The notes: a model not told the origin generated them from the sequence alone. A stretch of DNA of 64,000 nt from Acidobacteriota bacterium (GCA_017304135.1 JAFLBB010000014.1:23570-87569); one strand, 5' to 3'; counted from the first letter of the stretch, positions 17,787 through 26,032 are shown. Numbers and translations: made by a program.

Positions 17787-18542
17787 TCAAACGCCAACGC
17801 TCTCCGTCGCCGGCGCGACCACTTTCTGCCCGATCAGTTCGCCCACACGTTCTTCCATCTGGTGCGTGAGCGGTTTCAAATCGGCCAGCGTCAGGTCGAT
17901 CGTGTAGATGGGGTCGCCGATCCTCATGCGCACGTGCCCCGGCCGGATCACCCGGCCGTGATTGCCGAGGATCTTCCCCGCCCCGATCAGGCCAATGGGA
18001 ATCACCGGCACGCCGGCCTTGATGGCGATATAGGCCGCGCCGTCCTTGAAGGGCTCCAGGTCGCCATAGGTGCGCCCGCCCTCGGGAAACAGCAGGATCG
18101 ACACATCGCGCTCCAGAATCACCCGCGCCGCGTCACTCATCGTGCGCAGCGATTCGCGGGCGTTGCTGTGGTTCACCACGAGGTGACCGGCGCGCTTCAG
18201 GTGGGTCCCCAGGAAGGGCACGCTGAACAGGCTCTTCTTGGCGAGAAACCGCACCTGCACATGGATCCACGGCAGCACCAGCGGGATGTCGTAAAAGCTG
18301 CGGTGATTGGCGATGAACACGAAGCTTCCGCCGGGGGGGATCTTCTCCAAGCCCTCCACGGTCACCCTGACGCCGGAGACGAACAGCACAGCCCGCGCCC
18401 ACACCCGCGCCACCTCGTGCTGCCAGCGGCCGGTGGAGCTGAAAATGCTGACCATGAGCGACGCCGTTCCCCCAATCGCGGTTAACACAGCGACAACGGG
18501 AATCGTGAACAGCCAGGTTCGGAGGATGTCAATCAACAACAT
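17787..18542 (-). CDS. 1-acyl-glycerol-3-phosphate acyltransferase (PlsC family), paralogue 1
   Basis: 251 residues. An N-terminal membrane helix (LFTIPVVAVLTAIGGTASLM) precedes the catalytic block ANHRSFYDIPLV (HX4D intact), then FLGTHLKRAGHLVV, LLFPEGGRTYGD and VPVIPIGLIGAGK. All four PlsC blocks are present. It transfers an acyl chain to lysophosphatidic acid or a related glycerolipid. It is the first gene of the minus operon and diverges from the fatty-acyl reductase gene across a 123-bp intergenic region. Two adjacent plsC paralogues imply two different acceptors or acyl donors. Confidence 0.88.
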   Translation of the reverse strand: MLLIDILRTWLFTIPVVAVLTAIGGTASLMVSIFSSTGRWQHEVARVWARAVLFVSGVRVTVEGLEKIPPGGSFVFIANHRSFYDIPLVLPWIHVQVRFLAKKSLFSVPFLGTHLKRAGHLVVNHSNARESLRTMSDAARVILERDVSILLFPEGGRTYGDLEPFKDGAAYIAIKAGVPVIPIGLIGAGKILGNHGRVIRPGHVRMRIGDPIYTIDLTLADLKPLTHQMEERVGELIGQKVVAPATESVGV

Positions 18543-18576
18543 AGTGGCGAGCGAATGAGTCAGCTACGAACAGGCG

Positions 18577-18618
18577 GCGAACATCGCTAAACGCCTTGCC
18601 TTGACAGCCTATGTTCGC
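18577..18618. promoter_or_regulatory. Inverted repeat with CGAACA half-sites in the divergent lipid promoter region
   Basis: GCGAACAT (18577-18584) and ATGTTCGC (18611-18618) form a perfect 8-bp inverted repeat with 26 bp between the arms. A third half-site, CGAACA, lies at 18567-18572. The repeat brackets the TTGACA box used in the promoter call. Dyads over a shared intergenic region between divergent operons are typical operators. The regulator is unknown. The half-site resembles a LexA-type GAAC, but the spacing is not that of a LexA box. Confidence 0.4.
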
Positions 18619-18630
18619 AGCCGCTAGCCT
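18601..18630 (+). promoter_or_regulatory. Candidate sigma-70 promoter of the plus-strand lipid operon
   Basis: A perfect -35 box TTGACA (18601-18606) is followed after 18 bp by TAGCCT (18625-18630), which keeps the T, A and final T of the -10 consensus. It lies 36-65 bp before the GTG of the fatty-acyl reductase gene and inside the inverted repeat described separately. TATTGT (18630-18635) is an alternative -10, but its spacing is too long. Confidence 0.35.
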
Positions 18631-18665
18631 ATTGTAGCGCACGTCTTTTTCTGCGTTTCGCGGGC

Positions 18666-20225
18666 GTGCGCGTGGATCTTTTGCCATCCCCGGTGCAGCC
18701 CTCCTTGATCGACGCCACACAAGCTTTTCGCGACACCGAGATCTTCCTGACCGGAGCCAACGGCTTCGTGGGCAAGGTCGTTCTCGGCCTGCTGGTCGAC
18801 CGCTTTCCCGACTTCAAGCACCTTCACATCCTCATGCGCGGCAAGGCGGGCAACCCGCCCGAAGAGCGCTTCCAGAAGGATGTTCTCGGTTCGCCCTCGC
18901 TCAAGCCCATCGTCGAGCGCCGGGGCAAGGCGGCATTCCTCGACAAGATCACGCTGCATCTGGGCGACGTCTCGCAACCTCAGTTCGGCCTCACCGACGA
19001 AACGCTGGCCTCGCTCCGCGGCCGCGTCGGCATCCTCATCAACTGCGCCGGGCTCGTCGAGTTCTTCCCGCCCGTCGATGAGAGCTTCCGCTCCAACGTG
19101 GACGGCGCGGAATGCTCGGTCGTCGTCGCCGAAAAGCTGGCCGCGAAGCTGGTCCACATCTCCACCTGCTTCGTGTGCGGGGAAAGCGACGGCCTGGTGG
19201 AGGAATCCGAACCCATCCTCGGCTACTACCCGCGCCGCAAGGGCCCGCAGGACCGCAGCTTCCGCTTCGACGAGGAGATCAAGTTCATCCGCGAACAGGT
19301 GGCCGCCATCCGCGACCGCGCCGCCCGCAGCCCCCGCCGCATCGCCCCGAAGGAGATTGCCCAGCAGTTGATCGACCTTGGCACGCAGCGCGCCGCGCAA
19401 TGGGGCTGGGTGAACATCTACACCTATTCGAAGAGCCTCGGCGAACAGATCATCGCCTCGCAGCCCAATCTCGAATGGGCCATCGTCCGCCCGGCCATTG
19501 TCGAAGCCGCGCTCGAGTTTCCCTTCCCCGGCTGGGTGGAGGGCGGACGCACCGCCGCACCGCTCGTGATGATGGCCATGGCCGGGTTGCGCCACTGGCC
19601 GCTGCGGCCGGACGCCCCCATGGAGGTTGTGCCGGTGGACCAGGTCGGCACTTCGATTCTCACAGCCGCCGCCGCGCTGCACCAGGGCGTGAAGAACAAG
19701 GTCTACCAGATCGGCACGGCCGACTCCAATCCCATTCCCCTCGGCAGCATCGTCGACTGGATGCACGAGGAATACCGCCGCGAGAAGAAGAAGTGGCTCC
19801 CCACGGGCGGCGTGAAAATCGTTTCGGCCGCCACCGCCAAGCGCCGCGGCGAACGTCTCATCGCCCGCCTCGCCGGGCTCCAATACCTGGCCACGGGCAT
19901 GCGCAAAGTGGCCCAGAAATCCGGGCTCCCCGGCCGCCGCGCCCTGGGCGGCCTCGCCACACAGCTCCGCATGTTGGGCCTCCAGGTGAACATCCGCGAA
20001 CAGACGCTGGCCCTCTACCAGCCCTTCATGCTCGACAACCGCTTCATCTTCGAAGCCGAGAACATCCGCGCCGCCCACGCCTCGCTCACCGAAGCCGACC
20101 GCGCCAAGCTCCCCTGGTCGCCGGAGCAGATCGACTGGCGCCGCTACTGGATCGACAATGAAGTGGCAGGCATCCAGAAATGGGTGGCCGCCGAGTTCAT
20201 GAAGGGCAAGTCCTTTAAGATATAG
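18666..20225 (+). CDS. Fatty-acyl(-CoA/ACP) reductase-like extended SDR (male-sterility/FAR family)
   Basis: 519 residues from GTG 18666. The NAD(P)-binding motif TGANGFVG (29-36) begins an NAD_binding_4-type Rossmann domain with an LHILMRGK strand. Catalytic Tyr252 and Lys256 are in YTYSK. FAR-like features include VHISTCFVCG and the PAIVEAALEFPFPGWVEG segment, followed by a helical C-terminal domain. Such enzymes reduce acyl-CoA or acyl-ACP to fatty alcohol or aldehyde. The next gene, 12 bp downstream, encodes an ACP-AMP ligase fusion that could supply the acyl thioester. The pair matches the reductase-ligase content of myxobacterial ElbD (ether lipid synthesis). Substrate and product are inferred. 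Confidence 0.8.
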   Translation: MRVDLLPSPVQPSLIDATQAFRDTEIFLTGANGFVGKVVLGLLVDRFPDFKHLHILMRGKAGNPPEERFQKDVLGSPSLKPIVERRGKAAFLDKITLHLGDVSQPQFGLTDETLASLRGRVGILINCAGLVEFFPPVDESFRSNVDGAECSVVVAEKLAAKLVHISTCFVCGESDGLVEESEPILGYYPRRKGPQDRSFRFDEEIKFIREQVAAIRDRAARSPRRIAPKEIAQQLIDLGTQRAAQWGWVNIYTYSKSLGEQIIASQPNLEWAIVRPAIVEAALEFPFPGWVEGGRTAAPLVMMAMAGLRHWPLRPDAPMEVVPVDQVGTSILTAAAALHQGVKNKVYQIGTADSNPIPLGSIVDWMHEEYRREKKKWLPTGGVKIVSAATAKRRGERLIARLAGLQYLATGMRKVAQKSGLPGRRALGGLATQLRMLGLQVNIREQTLALYQPFMLDNRFIFEAENIRAAHASLTEADRAKLPWSPEQIDWRRYWIDNEVAGIQKWVAAEFMKGKSFKI

Positions 20226-20237
20226 GTTCCACTCCCG

Positions 20238-22799
20238 ATGTCCGCCACCGCGCCACAAGTCGAACAGCTGACCATCGAACAGCAGGTCATGGAGATCGTC
20301 CGCGAGCTGTTGCTCCAACAGGGCAAGGAGCGCGCGGCGGCCAATCTGAAGCCCAGCTCGTCGTTTGAGCGCGACCTCGGCCTGGCCTCGCTTGACCTGG
20401 TTGAGCTGATGGTCCGGTGCGAGCAGAAGCTCGAACTCGAACTGCCCGACGAGATTGCCGAGCAGGCCGACACGCCGGCAGGCTGGGCCAAGGCGATCCA
20501 ACAGGGCACGCAGGAGAAGTCAGCCGAATCGGTGTACCGCATCGTGCCGCCCTCGGGCGTCATCGCCCCGGAGCCGGTAGCCGCCGAAACCCTCGTCGAC
20601 ATCCTGCGCTGGCACGTCGAACAGACGCCGGGTAAAACGCACATCCACCTGCTCGATGCCGGCGCCGGACGCGGCATCACCTGCTCGCAGATTCTCGACG
20701 GCGCGGAAGCCGTGGCCCGCGGCCTGCTCGCCCAGGGCATCGAACGCGGCGCGCCAGTGGCCATCCTGCTCCCCAATGGCGAGGAGTTCCTCCACGCCTT
20801 TTTCGGCATCGTCCTGGCCGGGGCCATCCCCCTGCCTCTTTTCCCGCCCGCCGACGTCACGCGCCTCACCGAATACATGGAGCGCCAGGCCAACCTGTTG
20901 CGCAAGACGGGCGCGCGCTTCCTGATCGCCTTTCAACAGGTGCGCTCGCTGGCCCGCATGCTCCGCGTGAGCGTGCCCGGCATCACCGGCGTGGCCCAGG
21001 TGGATACTCTGCGCGAACTCGGCAGCCGCACCCAGCGCAAGCTCCCGGCGCCGCACGAAACCGCCATTCTCCAGCTCACCTCCGGCACCACGGGCGACGC
21101 CAAGGCCATCCCGCTCACGCATGCCAACGTGCTCGCCGACATCCGCGGCATCGGCCGCCGCGTCGGCGTCAACGGTCACGACGCGGTGGTCAGCTGGCTC
21201 CCGCTTTCGAGCGACCTCGGGCTGGTCGGCTGCTGGCTCTTTGCCATGTACTATGGCATCCCGCTCACGCTGCTCTCGCCCAAGGAATTCTTCGAGCGCC
21301 CCGAGACCTGGTTCTGGGCCATTCACGATTCGCGCGGCACCCTTTCGGCCGCCCCCAACTTCTCCTACGAGATGTGCGCCCGCCGCCTGCCGATGTCCGC
21401 CGTCGAGGGCGTCGACCTCTCTTGCTGGCGCATGGCCGTCAACGCCGGCGAAAACGTGATGGGTGAGACCATCGAACACTTCACGCGCCGCTTCGCCGCC
21501 ATCGGTTTCCGCCCTGAAGCGATGGCCCCTGGCTATGGACTGGCCGAAGCAGGCGTTGCCCTCGCCCTCAGCGACCCCGGCGCCGGGCCGTGGTGCGACG
21601 CAGAGGGTTTCTACTCCGTCGGCCGCCCGCTGGAAGGCGCCGAAGTGCGCATCTACAACGGCCACGTGCAATTTCGCGCCGCCTCGCAAAGCCCCTCGGT
21701 GCGCGGCGAAGACGGCTGGACCGACTCGGGCGACCTCGGCTACCTCACCGCGGAGGGCTGCCTCGTCGTCACCGGCCGCTCCAAGGACGTCATCGTCCGT
21801 AAGGGCCGCACCATCTCGCCGCAACAGGTGGAAGCCGCCGCGCTGCAAGCCACCGGCGTGCGCGCCAGCTCAGCCGCGGCCATCGGCGTGAAGGACACGT
21901 CGACGGGCAGCGAACGCCTGGTCGTCATCGTCGAATCGCTGGCCGAAAACTCATCTGACCAGCGCCGCGTCGGCGAAGGCGTGCGCCGCTCAGTGGAAGC
22001 CGCCCTCGGCGAGCCGCCCGACGAAGTATTCGTGATCCCTCCCGGCACGCTGCCTAAGACCGCCAACGGCAAGCTCCGCCGGGGCGAAGCCATTGAACAT
22101 TACCGCCAGCGCTCACTCGGACGCGAAGGCCGCGCCCCCGCTGTCGAAATGGCCGCTCTCTGGCAGCGCAACTTCGGTGCGCTCGCCGCCGCCGGCATCA
22201 AGCGCTGGCTCCGCACCGCCACGCAGCGCATCCGCTTTGGCGCCGCCCGCGCCACGGCCCGCTTCGGCGGCTGGCTCATCTCCACCCTCAACAAGCCCAA
22301 CTGGACCGCCTCGTTCGCCCGCACCGCGCTCTCACTGGCCGGACGCCGCGCCATGCTCGAAGGCACGCTGCCCGCCGCCGGTTGTCTCGTCGTGGCCAAC
22401 CGCTGCGGCCACCCCGATCCGGTCGCCCTGGCCGCCTGCCTGCCCCGCCGCGTCACGCTGGCCGGCGCCGAAGCGCTCCATGGCGTTCTCGGAGCATCGG
22501 AGTCGTTACTCCACAATTCGGTCGCCTCCACTCACGCCGAAATGGTCGCCGCCCTGCGCCGCGGCGATGTCCTCGTGCTCTTCCCCGACGCACCCATCGG
22601 TGTGGCCGCTGAACGCTGCCGCTTCCGCCTGCCCGCCCTGCGCGCGGCCCAGGAAGCCGGCGTCCCCGTGGTTCCTCTTGCCATGGATGAGTTCCGCCTC
22701 CGCACCACCGCCCGTGTCGGAACTCCAATCGACCCCGGCCCGAGCGTAGTCGAATTGCGCAACCGCATCCGCGAAGCCATCTCCGGCTTGTATGCTTAG
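20238..22799 (+). CDS. Three-domain fusion: acyl carrier protein, fatty-acyl-AMP ligase, degenerate PlsC-like domain
   Basis: 853 residues. Residues 1-95 are an acyl carrier protein; DLGLASLDLVELM carries the phosphopantetheine Ser51. Residues about 110-640 are an adenylating ligase: LTSGTTGDAKAIPLTHAN (P-loop around 281-286), APNFSYEMCARR and GYGLAEAG (both typical of fatty-acyl-AMP ligases), DSGDLGY, and LPKTANGK with catalytic Lys612. Residues about 680-853 resemble PlsC, but the HX4D His is Arg722 (NRCGHPD) and FPEG is FPDA (782-785), so acyltransfer is doubtful. It probably activates a free fatty acid and loads its own ACP for the reductase encoded upstream or for PlsY-type enzymes. E. 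coli Aas has the ligase and PlsC in the opposite order and lacks an N-terminal ACP. Confidence 0.85.
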   Translation: MSATAPQVEQLTIEQQVMEIVRELLLQQGKERAAANLKPSSSFERDLGLASLDLVELMVRCEQKLELELPDEIAEQADTPAGWAKAIQQGTQEKSAESVYRIVPPSGVIAPEPVAAETLVDILRWHVEQTPGKTHIHLLDAGAGRGITCSQILDGAEAVARGLLAQGIERGAPVAILLPNGEEFLHAFFGIVLAGAIPLPLFPPADVTRLTEYMERQANLLRKTGARFLIAFQQVRSLARMLRVSVPGITGVAQVDTLRELGSRTQRKLPAPHETAILQLTSGTTGDAKAIPLTHANVLADIRGIGRRVGVNGHDAVVSWLPLSSDLGLVGCWLFAMYYGIPLTLLSPKEFFERPETWFWAIHDSRGTLSAAPNFSYEMCARRLPMSAVEGVDLSCWRMAVNAGENVMGETIEHFTRRFAAIGFRPEAMAPGYGLAEAGVALALSDPGAGPWCDAEGFYSVGRPLEGAEVRIYNGHVQFRAASQSPSVRGEDGWTDSGDLGYLTAEGCLVVTGRSKDVIVRKGRTISPQQVEAAALQATGVRASSAAAIGVKDTSTGSERLVVIVESLAENSSDQRRVGEGVRRSVEAALGEPPDEVFVIPPGTLPKTANGKLRRGEAIEHYRQRSLGREGRAPAVEMAALWQRNFGALAAAGIKRWLRTATQRIRFGAARATARFGGWLISTLNKPNWTASFARTALSLAGRRAMLEGTLPAAGCLVVANRCGHPDPVALAACLPRRVTLAGAEALHGVLGASESLLHNSVASTHAEMVAALRRGDVLVLFPDAPIGVAAERCRFRLPALRAAQEAGVPVVPLAMDEFRLRTTARVGTPIDPGPSVVELRNRIREAISGLYA

Positions 22800-22804
22800 C
22801 TGCT

Positions 22805-23416
22805 ATGCCTGAATTCGACGCCGCCCTGTTGCTGCGGCTCGCCGCCTGCTACTTCATCGGCTCCATCCCCTTCGCCGTCCTCGCCATGATGGGCACCGGC
22901 ATCGACATCCTCAAGGAAGGCTCCGGCAACCCGGGCTTCAACAACGTCCTCCGCTTCTCCAAGTGGCGCTCCATCATTTGTCTGATCGGCGACCTCGGCA
23001 AAGGACTCTTCGCCATCATCCTCGTCACACGCCTCTGGCCCGCCACCTCCGCCCCGCCCACCAACACGCTGCTCTGGATCTACGGCCTCGCCGCCATCCT
23101 CGGCCACTGCTTCTCGCCCTGGCTCAAGTTCAACGGCGGCAAGGGCATCGCCACGTCAACGGGCGTAATGCTCTACGTCTACCCCTGGTATGTGCCGCCG
23201 ATGGTGCTCGTCTACGTCTTCCTGCGCTGGCTGGGCAAAAAGCGCGGCTGGCTGGAAGCCGGTACACGCGCCTCGCTCACCGGCTACGCCCTCTTCGTGC
23301 TGATCCTGTTCATCCGCGAAGACCTCGTCAGCGCCCTATTCGGTCTCGGCTTCTTCCTCTTCGTCGCCTGGCGGCACAAGAAGAACTTCGAGAACATCCT
23401 GGCGGCGCGCCCCTGA
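22805..23416 (+). CDS. plsY: Glycerol-3-phosphate acyltransferase PlsY family
   Basis: 203 residues, multi-span membrane protein. PlsY signatures are all present: FIGSIPFAVL, GSGNPGFNNVLR (normally GSGN.GATN), GDLGKG, and ILGHCFSPWLKFNGGKGIATSTGV. PlsY transfers an acyl group from acyl-phosphate to glycerol 3-phosphate, the first acylation of phospholipid synthesis. No plsX (the usual source of acyl-phosphate) lies nearby. The change from GATN to GFNN in the substrate loop and the operon position 5 bp after the ACP-ligase gene suggest a specialised paralogue rather than the housekeeping enzyme. Confidence 0.85.
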   Translation: MPEFDAALLLRLAACYFIGSIPFAVLAMMGTGIDILKEGSGNPGFNNVLRFSKWRSIICLIGDLGKGLFAIILVTRLWPATSAPPTNTLLWIYGLAAILGHCFSPWLKFNGGKGIATSTGVMLYVYPWYVPPMVLVYVFLRWLGKKRGWLEAGTRASLTGYALFVLILFIREDLVSALFGLGFFLFVAWRHKKNFENILAARP

Positions 23417-24078
23417 TGGCTGACAAGCTCGCCTTCTACGATCTCGACGGCACGCTCGTTTCGAGCAACGTCGTCTCGCAATACCTCTGGTTCGCCCGCA
23501 ACCATCCCCACGCCAATAAGACGTGGCGGCTTGCCCGCGCCCTGCTCCGCGCCCCGCGCTGGCTCGCCCTTGAGCTGCGTTCCCGCCGCCGCTTCAACGA
23601 GGTCTTCTTCCTCGAATACGCCGGGCTCAGCCGCGACTGGATGGCCGCCAACGCCGCGCGCATGAACGAAGCCATCCTGCGCCCGGCCACCTTTCCCGGC
23701 GCCCGTGCGCTTGTGCAGCGCGACCGCGCCGAGGGCTTCCGCACCATCCTGCTGACAGGCTCGCTCGACTTCGCCATCCAACCCCTGCTCGACGACCTCG
23801 GCTTCGACGAGGCCGTCGCCAATCGCCTCGAATTCCGCAACGGCATCGCCACCGGCGCGCTCATCGAACCCATCCTCGCCGGTCCGGAAAAGGTCGACGC
23901 GATTCGCGCGCTCTGCCTGCGCGACGACGCCGACCCGCGCGAGTGCCGCGCCTATTCCGATAGCATGTCCGATGTGCCCATGCTGGAAGCCGTCGGCCAC
24001 CCCTATGCCACCAATCCGGTGAAGAAACTGCGCGCGCTGGCCGAGGCGCGCCACTGGCCCATTCTCGATCTGAAATGA
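23416..24078 (+). CDS. HAD-IB family phosphatase (SerB/lipid phosphatase-like)
   Basis: 220 residues. HAD motif I is YDLDGTLV (Asp9, Asp11), motif II is the Thr of TILLTGSLD, and motifs III/IV are Lys of GPEKVDA and YSDSMSDVPML. The helical cap is of the IB subfamily type (FNEVFFLEYAGLSRDW). HAD-IB enzymes include phosphoserine phosphatases and the phosphatase halves fused to PlsC in actinobacteria. In this operon a lysophosphatidate or glycerol-phosphate-like substrate is plausible. The start ATG shares one base with the plsY stop (TGATG), so the genes are coupled. The long upstream open frame is a shadow of plsY. Confidence 0.82.
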   Translation: MADKLAFYDLDGTLVSSNVVSQYLWFARNHPHANKTWRLARALLRAPRWLALELRSRRRFNEVFFLEYAGLSRDWMAANAARMNEAILRPATFPGARALVQRDRAEGFRTILLTGSLDFAIQPLLDDLGFDEAVANRLEFRNGIATGALIEPILAGPEKVDAIRALCLRDDADPRECRAYSDSMSDVPMLEAVGHPYATNPVKKLRALAEARHWPILDLK

Positions 24079-25061
24079 AGCCCATCCTCGTCACAGGCTC
24101 CACCGGCTTCCTCGGCAAACACCTCGTCGAACAGCTCCGCGCCCGCCAAATCGGACCACTTCGTCTTTTATGCCGCGGCCAGTCGGGCTACGACAACCAG
24201 CCTGATCTCGAAATCACCCGCGGCGACGTCACCGACCCCGACGCCGTTGAACAGGCCGTGCGCGGCACACGCGCCGTCTTCCACTTGGCCGGCCTCGTTT
24301 CACGCGACCCGCGCGACCGCGCCCGGCTCTTTGACGTCCACGTGAACGGCACGCGCTACGTCTGCGAAGCCGCGCTCCGACACGGCGTCGAGCGCCTCGT
24401 CGTCGTATCTTCCTCCGGCACCATCGCCGTCTCGAAGAAGCCCGTCATTCACACCGAGGCCTCCGGCTTCCAGCACGAAGTGACGCGCAACTGGGGCTAC
24501 TACGCCTCCAAGATCGCCGCCGAGGAACTCGTCCTCGACCTCTGCCGCGGCCGCGCCCTCCCCGCCGTTCTGCTCAACCCCGCCTTGCTGCTCGGTCCGG
24601 GTGATGAACGCTGCTCTTCCACCGGCGACATCGTCCATCTTTTTGAAGGCCAGATCCTCACCTACCCCACCGGCGGCATGAGCTTCGTGGACGCCCGCGA
24701 CGCTGCCGCCGGCGCCATCGCCGCGCTTGACCGCGGCCGCACCGGCGAATGCTACCTCCTCGGCGGCGCCAACTGGACCTTCCAACGCATCATCCAGGAA
24801 ACCGCCCGCATCGGCGGCATCAAGCCGCCCCTCATGTCGAGCCCCACCGCGCTGGCCCGCCTGAGCGCGCCCCTCCTCCGCGCCGTCATGCCCCTCATCG
24901 GGCGCAAGTTCACCCTCGACGACGAGACCATCCAGCTCAGCGGCCACTTCTGGTATTGCGACTCCTCCAAAGCCGAACGCGAACTCGGCTTTCATGCGCG
25001 CGATCCGCTGGAGACGTTGCGCGACACCGTCAACGACCTGCGCACGCGAGGCGCGATATGA
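24075..25061 (+). CDS. NAD(P)-dependent extended SDR (dihydroflavonol-reductase/3-beta-HSD-like)
   Basis: 328 residues. ILVTGSTGFLGKHLVEQL is the nucleotide-binding motif, VFHLAGLVSRDP the second strand motif, and YYASK the catalytic Tyr/Lys pair. ALLLGPGD and FVDARDAA are the extended-SDR substrate-side motifs. It probably oxidises or reduces a hydroxyl or carbonyl group on a lipid or isoprenoid-like substrate; the exact reaction is not evident. The ATG overlaps the HAD stop (ATGA) and its own stop overlaps the next start, so it sits in the middle of a tightly coupled operon. Confidence 0.82.
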   Translation: MKPILVTGSTGFLGKHLVEQLRARQIGPLRLLCRGQSGYDNQPDLEITRGDVTDPDAVEQAVRGTRAVFHLAGLVSRDPRDRARLFDVHVNGTRYVCEAALRHGVERLVVVSSSGTIAVSKKPVIHTEASGFQHEVTRNWGYYASKIAAEELVLDLCRGRALPAVLLNPALLLGPGDERCSSTGDIVHLFEGQILTYPTGGMSFVDARDAAAGAIAALDRGRTGECYLLGGANWTFQRIIQETARIGGIKPPLMSSPTALARLSAPLLRAVMPLIGRKFTLDDETIQLSGHFWYCDSSKAERELGFHARDPLETLRDTVNDLRTRGAI

Positions 25062-25993
25062 GCACCAACGCCCCGCGCGGCCCCGCCCCCCGTACCGCCG
25101 CCGTCATCAATCCCCGCGCCGCCAACGGCCGCGCCGCCGCCCACTGGCCGCGCATTGTCGAACAGATCGGTCTGGTCGAAGCGTTATTTACGCAGCATCC
25201 CCACCACGCCGCGGAGCTCGCCACTCAATTGCTCGACGAGGGCTTCGAGCGCATCCTCGCCGTCGGCGGCGACGGGACCATCAGCGAAACGATGAACGGC
25301 TTCTTCCGCGATGGCCACCCCATCAACCCCAATGCGGAGTTCGGCATCCTCCCCATGGGCACCGGCGGCGACTTCCAGCGCACCCTCGCCATTCCCTCCA
25401 TCGACGCGGCCGTCGGCGTCATCCTTGCGGGCAAGTCGCGCACGATCGACGCCGCCCACATCACCTATGAGGCGCACACCGGCGGCCAACTGTCGCGCTA
25501 TTTCCTCAACCTCACCAGTTTCGGCATGGGCGGCGAGGTGGCCATCCGTGCCAAGAACTCGCTCAGCGCCTACAGCGGCAAGCTGGCGTTCATGTACGCC
25601 ACCGTCGAGGTCTTCTTCCGCTACCACGCCAAGACGGTGGAGTTGTCACTCGACGGCGGCGCGCCCACCACGCACAAAATCCTCAACATCGCCATCGGCA
25701 ACGGCCGCTATCACGGCGGCGGCATGCACGTCTGCCCCAAGGCGCTGCTCGACGACGGCACGCTGGAGGTCACCATCATCGAAGACCTCGGCATGTTCAC
25801 CCTGGCCAAGGATCTTCCGGTGCTCTACTCCGAAAACATCTACAAACACCCCAGGGTCCACCACCACCGCGCCGCCCACATCCGCGCCACATCTCGCGAG
25901 AAGGTCTCCATCGAGGTCGATGGGGAGGCGGTGGGGACGTTGCCCATTGAGGTCCGCCTGCTGCCACAGGCGATCAGGATCCTGACGCCATAA
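25058..25993 (+). CDS. Diacylglycerol/sphingosine kinase-like lipid kinase (DAGK catalytic domain)
   Basis: 311 residues from ATG 25058, which overlaps the SDR stop (ATGA). N-terminal AAVINPRAANGRA and then ILAVGGDGTISETMNGFF give the NAD-kinase-like fold with the GGDGT nucleotide site. ILPMGTGGDFQRTL is the substrate-side block, and RYHGGGMHVCPKALLDDG precedes the C-terminal beta sandwich ending in EVDGEAVGTLPIEVRLLP. YegS/DagK-type enzymes phosphorylate diacylglycerol or other lipid alcohols with ATP. As the last gene of the operon it could return a dephosphorylated lipid to the phosphorylated pool. The frame extension upstream of 25058 is a shadow. Confidence 0.88.
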   Translation: MSTNAPRGPAPRTAAVINPRAANGRAAAHWPRIVEQIGLVEALFTQHPHHAAELATQLLDEGFERILAVGGDGTISETMNGFFRDGHPINPNAEFGILPMGTGGDFQRTLAIPSIDAAVGVILAGKSRTIDAAHITYEAHTGGQLSRYFLNLTSFGMGGEVAIRAKNSLSAYSGKLAFMYATVEVFFRYHAKTVELSLDGGAPTTHKILNIAIGNGRYHGGGMHVCPKALLDDGTLEVTIIEDLGMFTLAKDLPVLYSENIYKHPRVHHHRAAHIRATSREKVSIEVDGEAVGTLPIEVRLLPQAIRILTP

Positions 25994-26032
25994 GGCCGGA
26001 TGCCGCACCCACGGCGCTCCTGCCCGTGAACC

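Noticed and set aside
18567..18617. LexA SOS box from the CGAACA half-sites
   Set aside because: The half-sites are not spaced as in a LexA box (CGAAC-N4-GTTCG), and the neighbours are lipid genes.
22963..23415. Upstream extension of the HAD phosphatase reading frame
   Set aside because: It overlaps plsY in another frame and is Arg/Pro-rich; ATG 23416 is coupled to the plsY stop.
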